Below the pieces are notes generated by a model. The model did not search any database and was not told the DNA's origin. It saw only the letters and a program-made list of their open reading frames with translations. Shown piece after piece: positions 38,091-49,075 of a stretch of 64,000 nucleotides of DNA. The stretch covers positions 35,608,760 through 35,672,759 of the forward strand of contig CM032127.1 of assembly GCA_018894105.1 (NCBI GenBank), given 5' to 3'. This DNA is from Jacaranda mimosifolia. Its lineage: Eukaryota > Streptophyta > Magnoliopsida > Lamiales > Bignoniaceae. The stretch's first letter is position 1, and each line of letters begins with the position of its first letter. Position numbers and translations under genes: made by a program.

Positions 38091-38940
38091 ATGCTAAAAA
38101 TCCACTCACAAGCATTTTGGGAACAAATAAACTCGTTGGGCCTAACTTCCGTGATTTGTTAAGGAACCTTAAAATCATTATTGACTCCAAAAAGTAGACT
38201 TACGTACCTTATCAAAGTCCACTGGACACCTTGGGTAATGATGCCACCTATGAGGCCCATGAATTGTTCACTAAATTGTAGATAATGATCTACAATTGAG
38301 ATGCCTTATGATGGCTTCCATGACTAATAAGTTCCAAAAGACTCATAAGCATATGAGACATGTATGTGAGATCTACAAACACCTACAAGAGTTGTATGGT
38401 GTACAGACAAGGCATGAAACGTTCGCTTTATCTAGAGAGCTCTTTAGATCAAGGATGGTAATGGGTTCAAGTGTCCATGATCATGGGCTTAAGGTGATTG
38501 GACTCATCGAAAAGCTTCAATAACTAAACATGGTCATGGACAATGATCTCTATGTGGATTTGATCCTACAATCATTGCCCCTTCGTTTGACCAATTCATT
38601 ATGAACTTTAATATGTCCAAAGAAGATGTGACAATTAATGAATTGATGAACATGATGGGGACTGCCCAGGCGACTATGAAAAATGAAAAGCCTCTTATGT
38701 TTGCTTCCGCCTCTAAGTCGAAAGACCCTAGGGATCCTAGAAAATGAGGTAAGGGGATGAAAAGTTCTTCCTCGAAAAGGAAACAACCATTGAAAGGTTT
38801 CGTGGGAGTTAAGAAGAGAAAAGGTGACAAAAATATGCAACTTGTTTTTACTGTAGCGAAAAGGGGCATTGGAAAAGAAACTGCAAGGAATACCTTGGCA
38901 TCCTTGGGAAGGGTATGTACTTCATCGAAGTGCACTTAAT
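38091..38940 (+). pseudogene. gag: Element E3: gag
   Basis: It begins ATGCTAAAAATCC where the family has ATGGCTAAAAATCC, a one-base loss that shifts the frame at codon 2. Recognisable in shifting frames are the EIYKHLQELYGVQTRH region (open at 38296-38523), SVHDHGLKVIGLIEKL, and a basic linker with SSSKRKQP. A complete CCHC knuckle (C-x2-C-x4-H-x4-C, CFYCSEKGHWKRNC) spans 38843-38884. At least three frameshifts. Gag would form the particle and bind RNA through the knuckle. Confidence 0.75.
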
Positions 38941-39340
38941 GACTAATTCTTCCTCATAGCTATTTGACACCGCATGTGGTTCTCACCTTTCTAATTCGTT
39001 ATAGAGGATGGAAAGAAGAAAGAGTCTACGTGAAGGGGATATGATCCTCGGCCTCAAAAATGGAGCCACAGTCTAAGATGTAGTAATGTTAAACTTAAGG
39101 AATGCTTGTATTGTGTTAGATCCTTGTTATTATGTACCCCAACTTGTTAAGAACATTATTTCAATTCCCGTTCTGGATAATGAAGGATATGATCTTTCTA
39201 TATCGAATGGGGTATTTAAAGCATTAACAAATAGTTCTTTAATTGCATAAGGTACATTGAACAACGGATTATACATACTACATTCCCAACCTTCACTAAT
39301 GCAAATTCAATCAAGTAAAAGAAAATTAGATAAGCAAGAA
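38941..39340 (+). pseudogene. pol: Element E3: protease region
   Basis: FDTACGSHL (38962-38985) corresponds to the aspartic protease active-site turn of copia polyproteins, where D-T/S-G/A-C-x-S-H is usual. It is followed by broken copies of GDMILGL, NACIVLDP.YYV and ISIPVLDNEGY as in E5. Stops and frameshifts throughout. Confidence 0.65.
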
Positions 39341-40420
39341 GATGCCACTCTTAGGCATGCAAGACTTGGGCATATTTCTAAAAATAGGATGAACAAGTTA
39401 GAAGCTCTCAAAGTATAAAATGTTAGTAGCACTGAGGGCTTTCCTACTTGTGAATCTTTTTTAAATGGAAAAATTACTAAGGCTCTTTTTGTCGGACAAA
39501 TAGAGTGCACCACAAGTCCTTTGGATTTGATCCATATAGATGTTTGTGGCGTACAAAGAGTTAGTAGGAGAATAGGCTCTTCCTATTTCATCACCTTCAC
39601 CGATGATTATAGTCAGTTCAGACATGTGTATCTTATGAAGTATAAGTCCAAAACCTTTGAAAAGTTCAAAGAGTATAGGAATGAAGTAGAAAGGCAAAAG
39701 GGACTTAATATTAAAGCTCTTCGATTGATTGAGGATAAGCGTACTTAAGTACCAAATTATTGGGTTATCTAAAAGAGAATGAGATTCTCTCTTAATAGAC
39801 TCTACTTGGCACACCCCAACACTGAAGTAGCTGAAAAGAAACCGGTATTGGACATGGTAGTTCTATGATGAGCTTTTTCGATGTACCCATATCCTTTTTG
39901 GGATACACTTTGAAAACGGTGGCGAAGTTACTAAATGTAGTATCCTCAAAGTCATTGCCAAAAATGCTACATGAGATGTGGTATGGCAAAGTACCTTCTT
40001 AACATTATCTTAAAATTTGGGGATCTCCTACATACATCAAGTGATTAGTGAGAGACAAGTTGCATAGTAGATCTACTTTGTGCAAGTTTGTGGGATACCT
40101 AAGAGAATTTTTGGGTTATTAGTTTTATGATCCCTCGGAATAAAAAGTATTTGTCTCGAGGAATGCCTACTTTTTTGAAAAAAAATTTCTATTAGATAGA
40201 AATCGCATTGTTCTTGAACTTGATGAAGTTCAAGATGTTCAACAAATACCACAAGCAGTGGAAACAAATGAGCTTCAAAAGCCTCACACACAACCTCTAA
40301 GAAGGTTAGACCAATCAAGAAGCAACCCGAAAGGTTCGGATTCCTTCATGAGACAGGCCAATCAGATAGCAATCCGAAAACTTATGAGGAATCTATGTTG
40401 GATATAGATTCGAGACAATA
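39341..40420 (+). pseudogene. pol: Element E3: integrase
   Basis: It contains the pre-integrase zinc-finger region (LGHISKNRMNKLEAL), then an open stretch 39521-39748 with MDLIHIDVCG and SSYFITFTDDYSQF. These carry the first two Asp residues of the D,D-35-E catalytic core. The Glu region (VAERR in E4) is disrupted. The C-terminal part (LHEMWYGK, HSRSTLCKFVGYLRE, VFVSRNA, LDEVQD) runs to about 40340, linking to RT. Integrase inserts cDNA into the host genome; this copy is inactive. Confidence 0.75.
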
Positions 40421-40500
40421 GCTAGATGCCATGAAATCCTAAATGAACTCCATGTACTCCAACAAAGTGTGGACTTTGGTATATCCATCTGAGGGAATAG
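40421..40500 (+). pseudogene. pol: Element E3: start of reverse transcriptase, cut by E4
   Basis: MNSMYSNKVWTLVYPSEGIV matches the RT N-terminus (KVWTLVDPP.GI in E4). It stops at 40500, where a minus-strand LTR begins. AATAG at 40496-40500 is the candidate left target duplication. The remaining RT of E3 is not found on the far side of E4. Confidence 0.75.
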
Positions 40501-42690
40501 TGAAGGTTAGTAAGCTACTAGGATCCAATAATTAAAACTTCAAAAGCTCAAATTAACTAGTGCTTACAGCCTACCAAGGATCTAATCATGCTAGAAATTC
40601 AGATTTGGTGGGAGTGTCACCTCAAAAAGCAAATTTCCAAGGTCACAAGGGTGAACACTTCACCAATTTATATTAATGTAGACTCTGGCACAGCAGAGAA
40701 ACAACAACTTTTACCTCGGTTAGAGGGCTCCAAAAATCACCAAAAATAATTTTGGATCTTGTCAACTCCTTAAGAAAGTTGTTGTAAATTTTTTTTCTCG
40801 ATCTGGATCACTTGGAAAAAATTCGGCAAGTGACTGTTCTATTCCAATGCATCTCCACAATTTAGCAAATCAAATGCTTTGCCTCTATGGATATGATCCA
40901 CACACCAATTGATCCTCCAAATTCCACTCAGTTTTAGCTGGAGAAAATGAGCAAAATATCATTGGTGAAGGTTGATTTTTGAGGTAGGAGAAGAAGAGAG
41001 AACAAAGCCTCAACACATGAAGGAATGTTTGGAAATGGAGCTTTGGAGGGAATTGTGGAAGAATCTATTCCTTCACACTTTTCATCAGTGTGGCCCATCA
41101 TCTCTGTTTATATCTATATATATATATGTTAGATGGTGGGATGCCAAGGTGGCAATTTTGAATTCAAATCTCATTTGAATTTCATGTGCATATGAATTAC
41201 AGTTGAAATATAATTTCAAATTAATTAAGATGCTAATTCAAATAAACCTTTTATTTGAATTTGTCCTCCAAAATTTATTCTTTTCTTTAATTAAATTAAA
41301 CACTTTAATTTAATTAATTTATCCTTGACATAATTCTTAAGTTAAGAAGCTTAACACCTTAAGCTTGATTTTGTTAATTTAACTCTTTAAATTGACATGA
41401 CCAATTAATGGTCACTGGGCACCAAATAATTAACTCCATAATTATTGATCCAATTTAACTCTTTAGATTAGTCGGTTAATTGAGTTAAATTAATCAATCT
41501 AAAAAATTGACCTTCAATTTGGAACCTCAAAATCAGTTACCAAGGAGTGATTCTCTAACTTTTAAAAAATTGCTCCATTAACTAGGAAGCTAATTGGCTT
41601 TTGTGTCCGACCCAATAGGTTCTACCATTCATTGAACATGGGCTCATGACTCCTTGTGACTTTTGAATGTCATATATTCATTTTAGTTTAAAACACCCTT
41701 TAAACTAATTGACTCAATTCAATTCAATTAATCTCATTAATTGAAGAGCACCAAATCTCCATAGTCGATGTCTAACCTCAAGCCCATAGAGCCCAACTAA
41801 TTGGCCGAAATAAATACTTTTAGAGAAACATTATAGTTGTACACTTGCCATGTAAATATGGTCCTTCCGTCTCCTATCTCCCAAAAGAAGCTTAGGGCAA
41901 GATATTTGTTGGCTCCCTAATAGCCTCGATGCTATGTTTCTATTCCCACTGTTCAATTCCTTTATATAACCTCACCTTTGAAAAACTCATTTTTCAAATT
42001 GTCATACCACCTTGCACAAGGATTTCTTGAAATCGATTTATATAGAACACATAGGAGATGTATTTTCCATTCATAAAAATGAGGAGTCGAATTCTATCTT
42101 GGATCTCATAAACCTCTATGCCAAGTAGCTCATACCTAACCTCAACCTGAAAGACCCGCTAAATGGTCAAGGGAGAGTCAAATTATGAGGACCAGACATA
42201 AGGTTACCATGGATCCTCAGGTCATAGAACTAATAATATGCACTAGCACAAGTTGCAGAACTCGCCACTACAGACTTGCCACTTCAACTATCTAGCGGAT
42301 TCTCTAGTGGGCCTTTAGCACCTTGTTCTCTAAAAAGCATCCACTAACATGCACTTATATCTCATATGGTTGCTCATGTAATGGAGCAATAACTAATTCA
42401 TGGATTTACGCATCGTTAGTGTAAGTATATTCGGATCTTAGATGCCTTGTCTTGTAAGATCCTATGACTTGGAAGATTTAAGATCATGATCGTGTAAGAC
42501 TTATTCCATGATCATAGAACTAAGTCCCATAGTCATGAGTGTTCTAAAGGCTTCATCCAAATGCGAGTGAAGTAATAAAAAGCATAAGATAAAGATGGTC
42601 ATATAAAGAATATCATTCAATCAAAATTGTTATACAAGGAAATAGTTTTACAAGGGCAATTCTATTGGCTTACTAGGCACTAGTTCAACA
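40501..42690 (-). mobile_element. Element E4: complete 3' LTR, minus strand (2,190 bp)
   Basis: On the plus strand it starts TGAAGGTTAGTAAG and ends TAGTTCAACA, so on the minus strand it runs TGTTGAACTA...CCTTCA. Directly right of it is the complement of a purine tract, confirming it as the 3' LTR. TATA-like CTATATATATATATG at about 41113-41127. Confidence 0.9.
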
Positions 42691-42706
42691 ATCTCCCACT
42701 TGCCCT
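42691..42706 (-). other. Element E4: polypurine tract
   Basis: The minus strand reads AGGGCAAGTGGGAGAT immediately before the 3' LTR. This is the RNase H-resistant primer for plus-strand DNA synthesis. E5 has AGGGCAAGCGGGAGA at the same place (56727-56741). Confidence 0.85.
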
Positions 42707-43270
42707 AAAGCCAATGCCCTATGGCCTTGAGACTCATCTTCTCAAGATGTTCTTTAAATACCTTTTGGGTTGGGGGTTTTGCCAGTGGATCTGCTATATT
42801 CTTTTCTTGGGTAACTCTCTCCACTCGGATGTCGCCTCTATCAATGATCTGTCGGATCAAATGATCTCGCCTCAAAATGTGCTTGGATTTCTTATGAGAT
42901 CTTGGCTCTTTGGCATGTGCCATTGCCCTATTGTTGTCACAAAAGACAACTACTGGCTCAGCAATGCTAGGCACTACATTCAACTCTTAAATGAAGTTTT
43001 TCATCAAAACACATTCCTTTGCAGCTTCTGAAGCCGCAATATATTCTACCTCCATGGTAGAATTAGCCATGGTGTCTTGTTTGGAACTCTTCCAACTCAC
43101 CGCATCGCCATTAAGGCAAAATATAAATTTTGAAGTGGATTTTAGGTCATCTACATCGGATTGAAAACTTAAATTCGAAAACCCCACTAGTTTCAATTCT
43201 CCATTGGCGTATACCAAAAACAAGTCCTTAGTCATTCTCAAGTACTTAATGATTGCTTTAATCACTATTC
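42707..43270 (-). pseudogene. pol: Element E4: RNase H
   Basis: Two open stretches (42987-43265 and 42705-42983) cover the domain in order: [64 protein letters not shown], then VFCDNNRAMAHAKEPRSH and KKSKHILRRDHLI...GDIRVERV, ending ADPLAKPPTQKVFKEHLEKM. The catalytic Glu (MEVEYIA) and the CDN Asp are present. The first catalytic Asp, D in E5's GFSDSSF, is Asn here (GFSNLSF). One stop or frameshift between the two stretches. RNase H removes template RNA during reverse transcription. Confidence 0.85.
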
Positions 43271-44330
43271 AATGACTCTTACTGGGGTTGGATTGGAACC
43301 CACTCGTAGCACTTAGTGAGTGTGGCACATCTGTTCTTATACATTAAACTGAATACATTATGCTACCAATGGCCGAGGCATAAGGTATATGGGACATTCT
43401 ATATCTCTCTTCTTCTATCTTAGGGGCCATAAACTTGGAGAGATAAATGGCATGTCCCATAGGAAGATATCCTCTCTTGGATTATTCCATACTAAACCTC
43501 TTTAGTATTTTGTTAATGTACAGAGTTTGGGATAGCCCCAGCATCCTCTTAGATCTATCTCTATAGATACATATTCCTAATACGTAGGATGCTTCTCCCA
43601 AATTCTTCGTGGATAATTGTGTAGATAGCCATGCTTTAGTAAACTCTAACATTCTATAGGTATATATTCCTAATACATAGGATGCTTCTCCCAAATCCAT
43701 CAAGGAGAATTATGGAGATAACCATGCTTTAGTATACTCTAACATTCCTATCTCATTCCCAATGAGAAGGATGTTATCGACATAAAGCATAATAAACTAT
43801 ATCGAACTCCTACTAGCTTTCTTATACACACATGGTTAATACACATTTTTGACAAAGCCGAATGATTTGACTGTTATTGTCAAAACATATGTTCCAAGTT
43901 CGGGACGCTTGCTTGAGTCCATAAATGGATCTCTGGAGTTTGCAAAACTTTTGCTCACTCTCCTTAGATGTAAAACATTGTGGTTGCTCCATATAAATTT
44001 CTTTTTCAATGTCTCCATTGAGGAAAACAGTTTTCATATCTGTTTGTCATATCTCATGTCAAAATATGTGGATTTGGCAATTAGAATCTGAATAGACTTA
44101 GGCGTTGCGATCGTTCAAAATGTTTCCTCAAAACTAATACTGGGTCTTTGAGTGTAACCCTTTGCTACTAGTCGTGCTTTAAAAGTTACCACTTCTCCAT
44201 CTACTCCAATCTTTCGCTTATAAATCCACTTGCAACCAACGGGAGCTATTCCCTTTGGTGGATCTACCAAAGTCCATACTTTGTTTGTGTACATGGAATC
44301 CATTTTGGATCTCATGGATTCAAGCCATCA
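43271..44330 (-). pseudogene. pol: Element E4: reverse transcriptase with 93-bp tandem duplication
   Basis: Minus strand in order: KVWTLVDPPKGIAPVGCKWIY and DGEVVTFKARLVAKGY (44115-44315), MKTVFLNGDIEKEIYMEQPQ, FCKLQRSIYGLKQASR (43822-44037). Then the polymerase box, which reads YVDN (43773-43784) instead of YVDD. Then LGEASYVLGI and LGLSQTLYINKIL. A 93-bp segment is duplicated in tandem (43561-43653 and 43654-43746), repeating LGEASYVLGI in frame. Loss of the second Asp of YVDD would abolish polymerase activity. RT motifs place the family near the Tork/Angela group. Confidence 0.85.
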
Positions 44331-45470
44331 TCCCAAATCTATGTCCAACATAGCTTACTTATAGTTCTTCGGATCACTATCTAATTAGCCCGTTTCATAA
44401 AGGAATTCGAACCTTTTGGGTTGCTTCTTGATTCAATTTGATCTACATAAAAGTTGTGTACAAGGCTCTAGTTGCTCACTTGTTTCCACCGTTTGTGGGA
44501 TTTCATGATCATCTTGAACTTCATCAAGTTCAATAATAACGTCATTTCTATCTAATAGAAATTACTTTTCCAAAAAATGGGCGTTCCTCGAAACAAACAC
44601 CTTTTGTTCTAAAGGATCATAGAAATAATAACTCGTAGACTCTCTAGGGTATCCCACAAACTTGCACAAGGTAGATCTACTATCCAACTTATCTCCTACT
44701 GTTCGTCTCACATAAGCGGGAGATCCCTAAATCTTGAGATATTGGTAAGAGGATGCTTTGCCAAACCACATCTCATGTAGTGGCTTTGAAACTAACTTAG
44801 AGGGTACTATGTTTAGTAACCTTGCCACCATTTGTAAGGCGTATCCCCAAAAGGATATAGGCACATCAGAAAAGCTTATCATGGAACGCACTATGTCCGA
44901 CAAGGTACGGTTTCTCCTCTCGGCTACTCCATTGTGTTAGGGTGTGCTGGGTGGAGTCCATTGAGAGAGAATCACATTCTCCTTTAGATAATCCAAGAAT
45001 TCGATGCTCAAGTATTCTCCCCCTCAATTCGATCGAAGAGCTTTAATACTTAGCCCCAATTACTTTTCCACTTCACTTCTATACTTTTTGAACTTTTCAA
45101 AGGCTTTGAACTTATTCTTGATACGAAAAACGTGTTCGAACCGACTATAATCATCAGTGAAGGTGATGAAGTAGGAATAGCCTCCTCTCTCACTAACTCT
45201 TAGTAGTCCACAAACATCCGTATGGATCAAATCCAAGAGACTTGTGGAGCGCTCCATTTGTCCTACAAAGGGAGCCTTCATCATTTTTTCTTTTAAACAA
45301 GATTCACTAGTAGGAATATCCTCATTGCCACTCAAATTTAGTGCTTTTAGAGCTTCTAACTTATTCATCCTATTTTCAGAAATATGTCCAAGTCTTGCAT
45401 ACCACAAAATGGCATCTTTTTGGCTATCTAACTTTCTTTTACTTGATTGAATGTGCATTAATGAAGTTTG
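44331..45470 (-). pseudogene. pol: Element E4: integrase
   Basis: The best open part (45060-45458) holds the zinc-finger region (LWYARLGHISENRMNKL, with ESCLKEKM; the first Cys of the expected CESC is Ser) and the catalytic core start LLDLIHTDVCG ... YSYFITFTDDYSRF, with both Asp residues. Further on in broken frames are HNGVAERRNRTL (catalytic Glu), VPISFWGYAL, LHEMWFGKASSYQYLKI, GDKLDSRSTLCKFVGYPRES, YYFYDP and VFVSRNA. Frameshifts separate the parts. Confidence 0.8.
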
Positions 45471-45823
45471 AGAATCAAGTGTAATCCATTTATTAGTGTA
45501 CCTTGAGCAATCAAAGAACCATTCTTTAATGCCTTCAACTTCTTATTCAATATAGAAAAATCAAATCCTTCATTATCTAGAATGGGAATTGAATAATGTT
45601 GTTAACAAGATGGGGTACATAATAAACCAGATCAAGTACAATGCAAGCATTCCCCAAGTCCAACTTGATAATACCTTGGATAGTGGCTGCAACTTTTGCT
45701 CCATTTCCTAAACGGAGGATCATATCCCCTTCATGAAGACTCTTTCTTCTTTACATCTCCTATACTAATTACAAAGGTGAGAATCACATGCGGTATCAAA
45801 TACCTATATAGAAGAATAAGTCA
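45471..45823 (-). pseudogene. pol: Element E4: protease and linker
   Basis: The minus strand has VFDTACDSH (antisense of 45778-45800), the protease active-site turn with the family Gly changed to Asp. Then come parts of GDMILRLGNGA, AIQGIIKLDLGNACIVLD and FSILNKKLKALKNGSLIAQGTL. Inactive: stops and frameshifts present. Confidence 0.65.
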
Positions 45824-46669
45824 TCATGTGTATTTCAATAAAATACATACCCTTCTCAAGGGTTGCAAGGTAAGCTTTACAATTTCTTTTCCAATGCCCC
45901 TTTTCCCACAACACAAACAACTAGCTTTGGTTTTAACCTTCTTTTTAACCCTCCTGAAACTCTTCTCGGGTTGCTTTCCTTTCGAGGAAGAACTTTTCTT
46001 CCTCTTACCTTTCTTTTTAGGACCCCTAGGGCCCTTCAACTTGGAGGAGGATGCAAGCATAAGGGGCTTCTCCTTTCTCGTAGTCGCCTCCATGGTCACA
46101 AGCGTATTGATCAATTCATTAATCATAACATCTTGCTTGGACATATTGAAGTTCATAACAAATTGATCATGTAATGGTGGCAATAACTGTAGGATCAAAT
46201 CTACGTAAAGGTCGTTGCCCATGACCATATCTAGCTGTCCAAACTTTTCAATGAGTCTTATGATCTTGAGGTTGTGATCATGGACATTGGACCATTCACT
46301 CATCTTTTCCCTAAAGAGCTCCTTGGACAAAGCGAACCTTTTGTGTCTACTTTGTACACCATACGACTCTTGCAAGTGTACATAGATCTCTAGAGCATGT
46401 TTCATGTGCTCATGAGTCTTTTGGAGCTCATTGGACATAGATGCCATCATGACACACCTCACTTGTAGATCATCATCTACAAACTTTGTGGACATTTCAC
46501 ACTGTGCGTCGGTGGCGTCATCATCAAGTGTGTCAATGGGACTTTGATCAAGGACGTAAATCTGCTTTATAGAGTCAAGAATGATTTTAAGGTTTCTTAA
46601 CCAATCTTGGAAGTTTGGCCCGGTAAGTTTATTGGTTTCCAAAATACTTGCGAGTGGATTTTTAGCCAT
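45824..46669 (-). pseudogene. gag: Element E4: gag (most complete copy)
   Basis: One open frame from MAKNPLASILETNKL (ATG at 46667-46669) runs about 280 codons. The upstream in-frame ATG at 46747 lies in the leader, and MAKNP is the start shared with E5 and E6. Regions: FQDWLRNLKIIL, VRCVMMASMSNELQ, EHMKHALEIYVHLQESYG, NVHDHNLKIIRLIEKFGQLDM, DLILQLLPPLHDQFVMNFNM, a Lys/Ser-rich basic linker, then the knuckle SCLCCGKRG. A one-base deletion inside the knuckle (after CCGK) destroys the H-x4-C half and moves protease out of frame. This is the only near-complete gag here without an internal stop. Confidence 0.88.
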
Positions 46670-48626
46670 TTTGATAGAAGATTTCAAAAATCTACAAGAG
46701 GCGAAAAAAGAGTATAAGCATGTGATTGAGTTTGATATTGAAAACAAGTTTATGGTCTTTCAAGCATGTTTTTCTCCACTATTTTATGAAATTCTTCACC
46801 CCCAAGAAGAATTCGGGAAATCATATTTTCTAGTGAGAATTAAGATCCTAAGGACTTGTAAGTGGACCCCCACTTCGAGTGCCATCCACAAACAATCGAA
46901 AGGTAAGCAACTTTTGCTAATTGTTTCTCATGCAACTCTTGATATATTTTGCATCACTTTTCATGTAGACACCCCACTTCAAGTATATCTATATTACTAT
47001 GTGCTAAGTCGTACCAACCAATCAAACTTTGATTCGAGACGGCTCCATGTCAACCCCCGCTTCGAGTACCAATGTATAGAGGTTCTCAAATCAAAGGTGC
47101 ATCATATACTAAGTATATGCTCACAGCTTTCCTCCTAAGTGTGACCCCCGCTTTTAGTGCCATGACACAAATTTGGCAGCGTCGTCATGGTGTAACTATT
47201 GGTAAAGGCTTGGATTAATTAAAACTTTTTTAATTTGTATTCATTTCGACTTAATATTCGAAAAGCACTTAGATATTCTAAGTGGAGAGTTTTTGCTTGC
47301 AACGATCTCATTATTATATCTTCTTATTTGAGTTTTCTATATCATGAATATGCACCTCATACATCAATAGGATATGAAAAGTGTAAATAAGTAAATGCGC
47401 CTAGCATGCTCCTACAGTGGGATGACCATGAGCCTAACCAAGTGGTGTACTTAGAGCCATAGGTGCACCACCTAGTTGATTTTAGGTAGGTTGATTAAAT
47501 CTAGCTATTACATGAGAGTATCCCATACATTCATGGGTCTTCAAAAGTCTCCATGCATCTAATGGTCTCCATTGTTCCATGCAACAATTACATGAATAAA
47601 AAATCCTCACTCCTAGTGATTCTATTCTCATAACATTTACAAGGTAGAAATAAAGAGGCATGCAAGCCTTAATTTAATACAACTCATTTCAACAACTTGA
47701 AACAAATAAAATCAATATTAAAAGCTCGTGATCATCCCTATTCATTCATTATCCATTCAACAATTAAATGAACAGTAAATAAATCTGGAATTAACAACTA
47801 ATTCTAACAATTAAATGCTTATCTCATAAATAAATAATTGAACAAGCATAACATTTATGCTATAATGGAACATTAACTTTAACCAATTTTCAAAAGCATT
47901 AAAAAATGTCAAACATAATTTTGAGAACTTGCACAACATTTGTGTATCTACTATATGACGTGCAAATATGTCAAGCACAAAAGGAGATGGAAAATAGGCT
48001 CAAAACTTACCAAACCCCAAGGATTGGACTGTCGCCCTGCCTGGGTACACGGTTGGGCAGGCCACTTGCATAGCGTGCAAGCAGCGCCCGGCAGGCGTTT
48101 GGCACCCCTTGTTTTGGGGCTTTAAAGTGTGTCAAGCCATTTTTCCACTCAACTTTCATACACCAATAATTTTAGCACATGCTCCCAACATTTAAACACA
48201 CATTATAGATGAATTTCGAGATTCAAAACCTCTTTTAAGAATGGAAATTCAAGTGCTCAATCATGCCTTCAAAAATTAGAAAAAGCTAGAATCATATTCT
48301 TCAAAATCTCCAATACAACTCCAATCAAATTGGATCCAGAAATGACCAAAATTCTTTTGATCAATCAATAACATGCTATATCAATATATAGCATCAATAA
48401 ATGCTAAATCAGCATTCAACATTTATCTCTATGAATTGAAACATACTAAAATATGAATCAACACTTAAAACATCTAATAGCATGCTTTCAACTCATCATT
48501 CAAGGAGCCACACACAACATTAACCAAACACTCCAATCCATCATATGAATTGAGAATTTGGTGATCTAGATTAATCCATCAAATGAATCAATCATCCAAA
48601 GAAAATCCAAACCTAAGCATGATCTA
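46670..48626 (-). other. Element E4: untranslated leader
   Basis: Full leader on the minus strand. Four motif copies (GGCACTCGAAGYGGGGGTC type) at about 46864-46886, 46968-46987, 47049-47072 and 47141-47162. GC-rich island at about 48030-48120. The plus-strand open stretches here (for example 46581-47138) are antisense and show no family resemblance. Confidence 0.78.
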
Positions 48627-48639
48627 GGCTCTAATACCA
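48627..48639 (-). other. Element E4: primer-binding site
   Basis: The plus strand GGCTCTAATACCA is TGGTATTAGAGCC on the minus strand, an initiator-Met tRNA-type site two bases from the 5' LTR. Confidence 0.88.
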
Positions 48640-48641
48640 CT

Positions 48642-49075
48642 TGAAGGCAAGTAAGGCACTAGGATCCAATTATAAAAACTTTAGAAGCTTAATAAACTAG
48701 TGCTTACATACTAAGTAGGATCAAATCATGCGTAAAATTCAGATTTAGATAGAGTGTTACCTTGAAATGCAAAATCCAAGAAGAATGTGGTGAACCTTTC
48801 ACCAATCTAGAAATTGCTAGAAAACGTGCAACAGGAATAGAGAAATTTTTACCAGTGTCAAATCTCCTCAAAAAATCACGAAAAAATTATTGGTGCTTTG
48901 CAACACCTTGGAAAACTCTCAATAAAAATTTAGATCAAAAAACCTTTTAGATCTCCCTAAAAAAATTTCTAAATTGGACTCTATGCAAGTAGATCTCCAA
49001 ACCGTAGCAAACTAACTTGTTTACCTCTATTGATATGATCCCCACACCAAATAGATCTTCCAAAATCTCTAGTGT
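48642..49075 (-). mobile_element. Element E4: 5' LTR, U5 end only
   Basis: It starts TGAAGGCAAGTAAGG next to the PBS and covers about 430 bases of U5/R. It then switches to plus-strand LTR sequence at about 49076, so the promoter is lost. Comparison with 40501-40930 shows many substitutions by eye, so either E4 is old or the two LTRs come from different copies. Confidence 0.8.

Noticed and set aside
45696..46174. Plus-strand ORFs of 156 and 103 codons
   Set aside because: Antisense shadows of the E4 gag linker and knuckle; equivalent shadows occur opposite E3, E5 and E6 gag.
46581..47138. 185-codon plus-strand ORF
   Set aside because: It is antisense to the E4 gag start and leader and spans the motif repeats; the minus strand explains the sequence.
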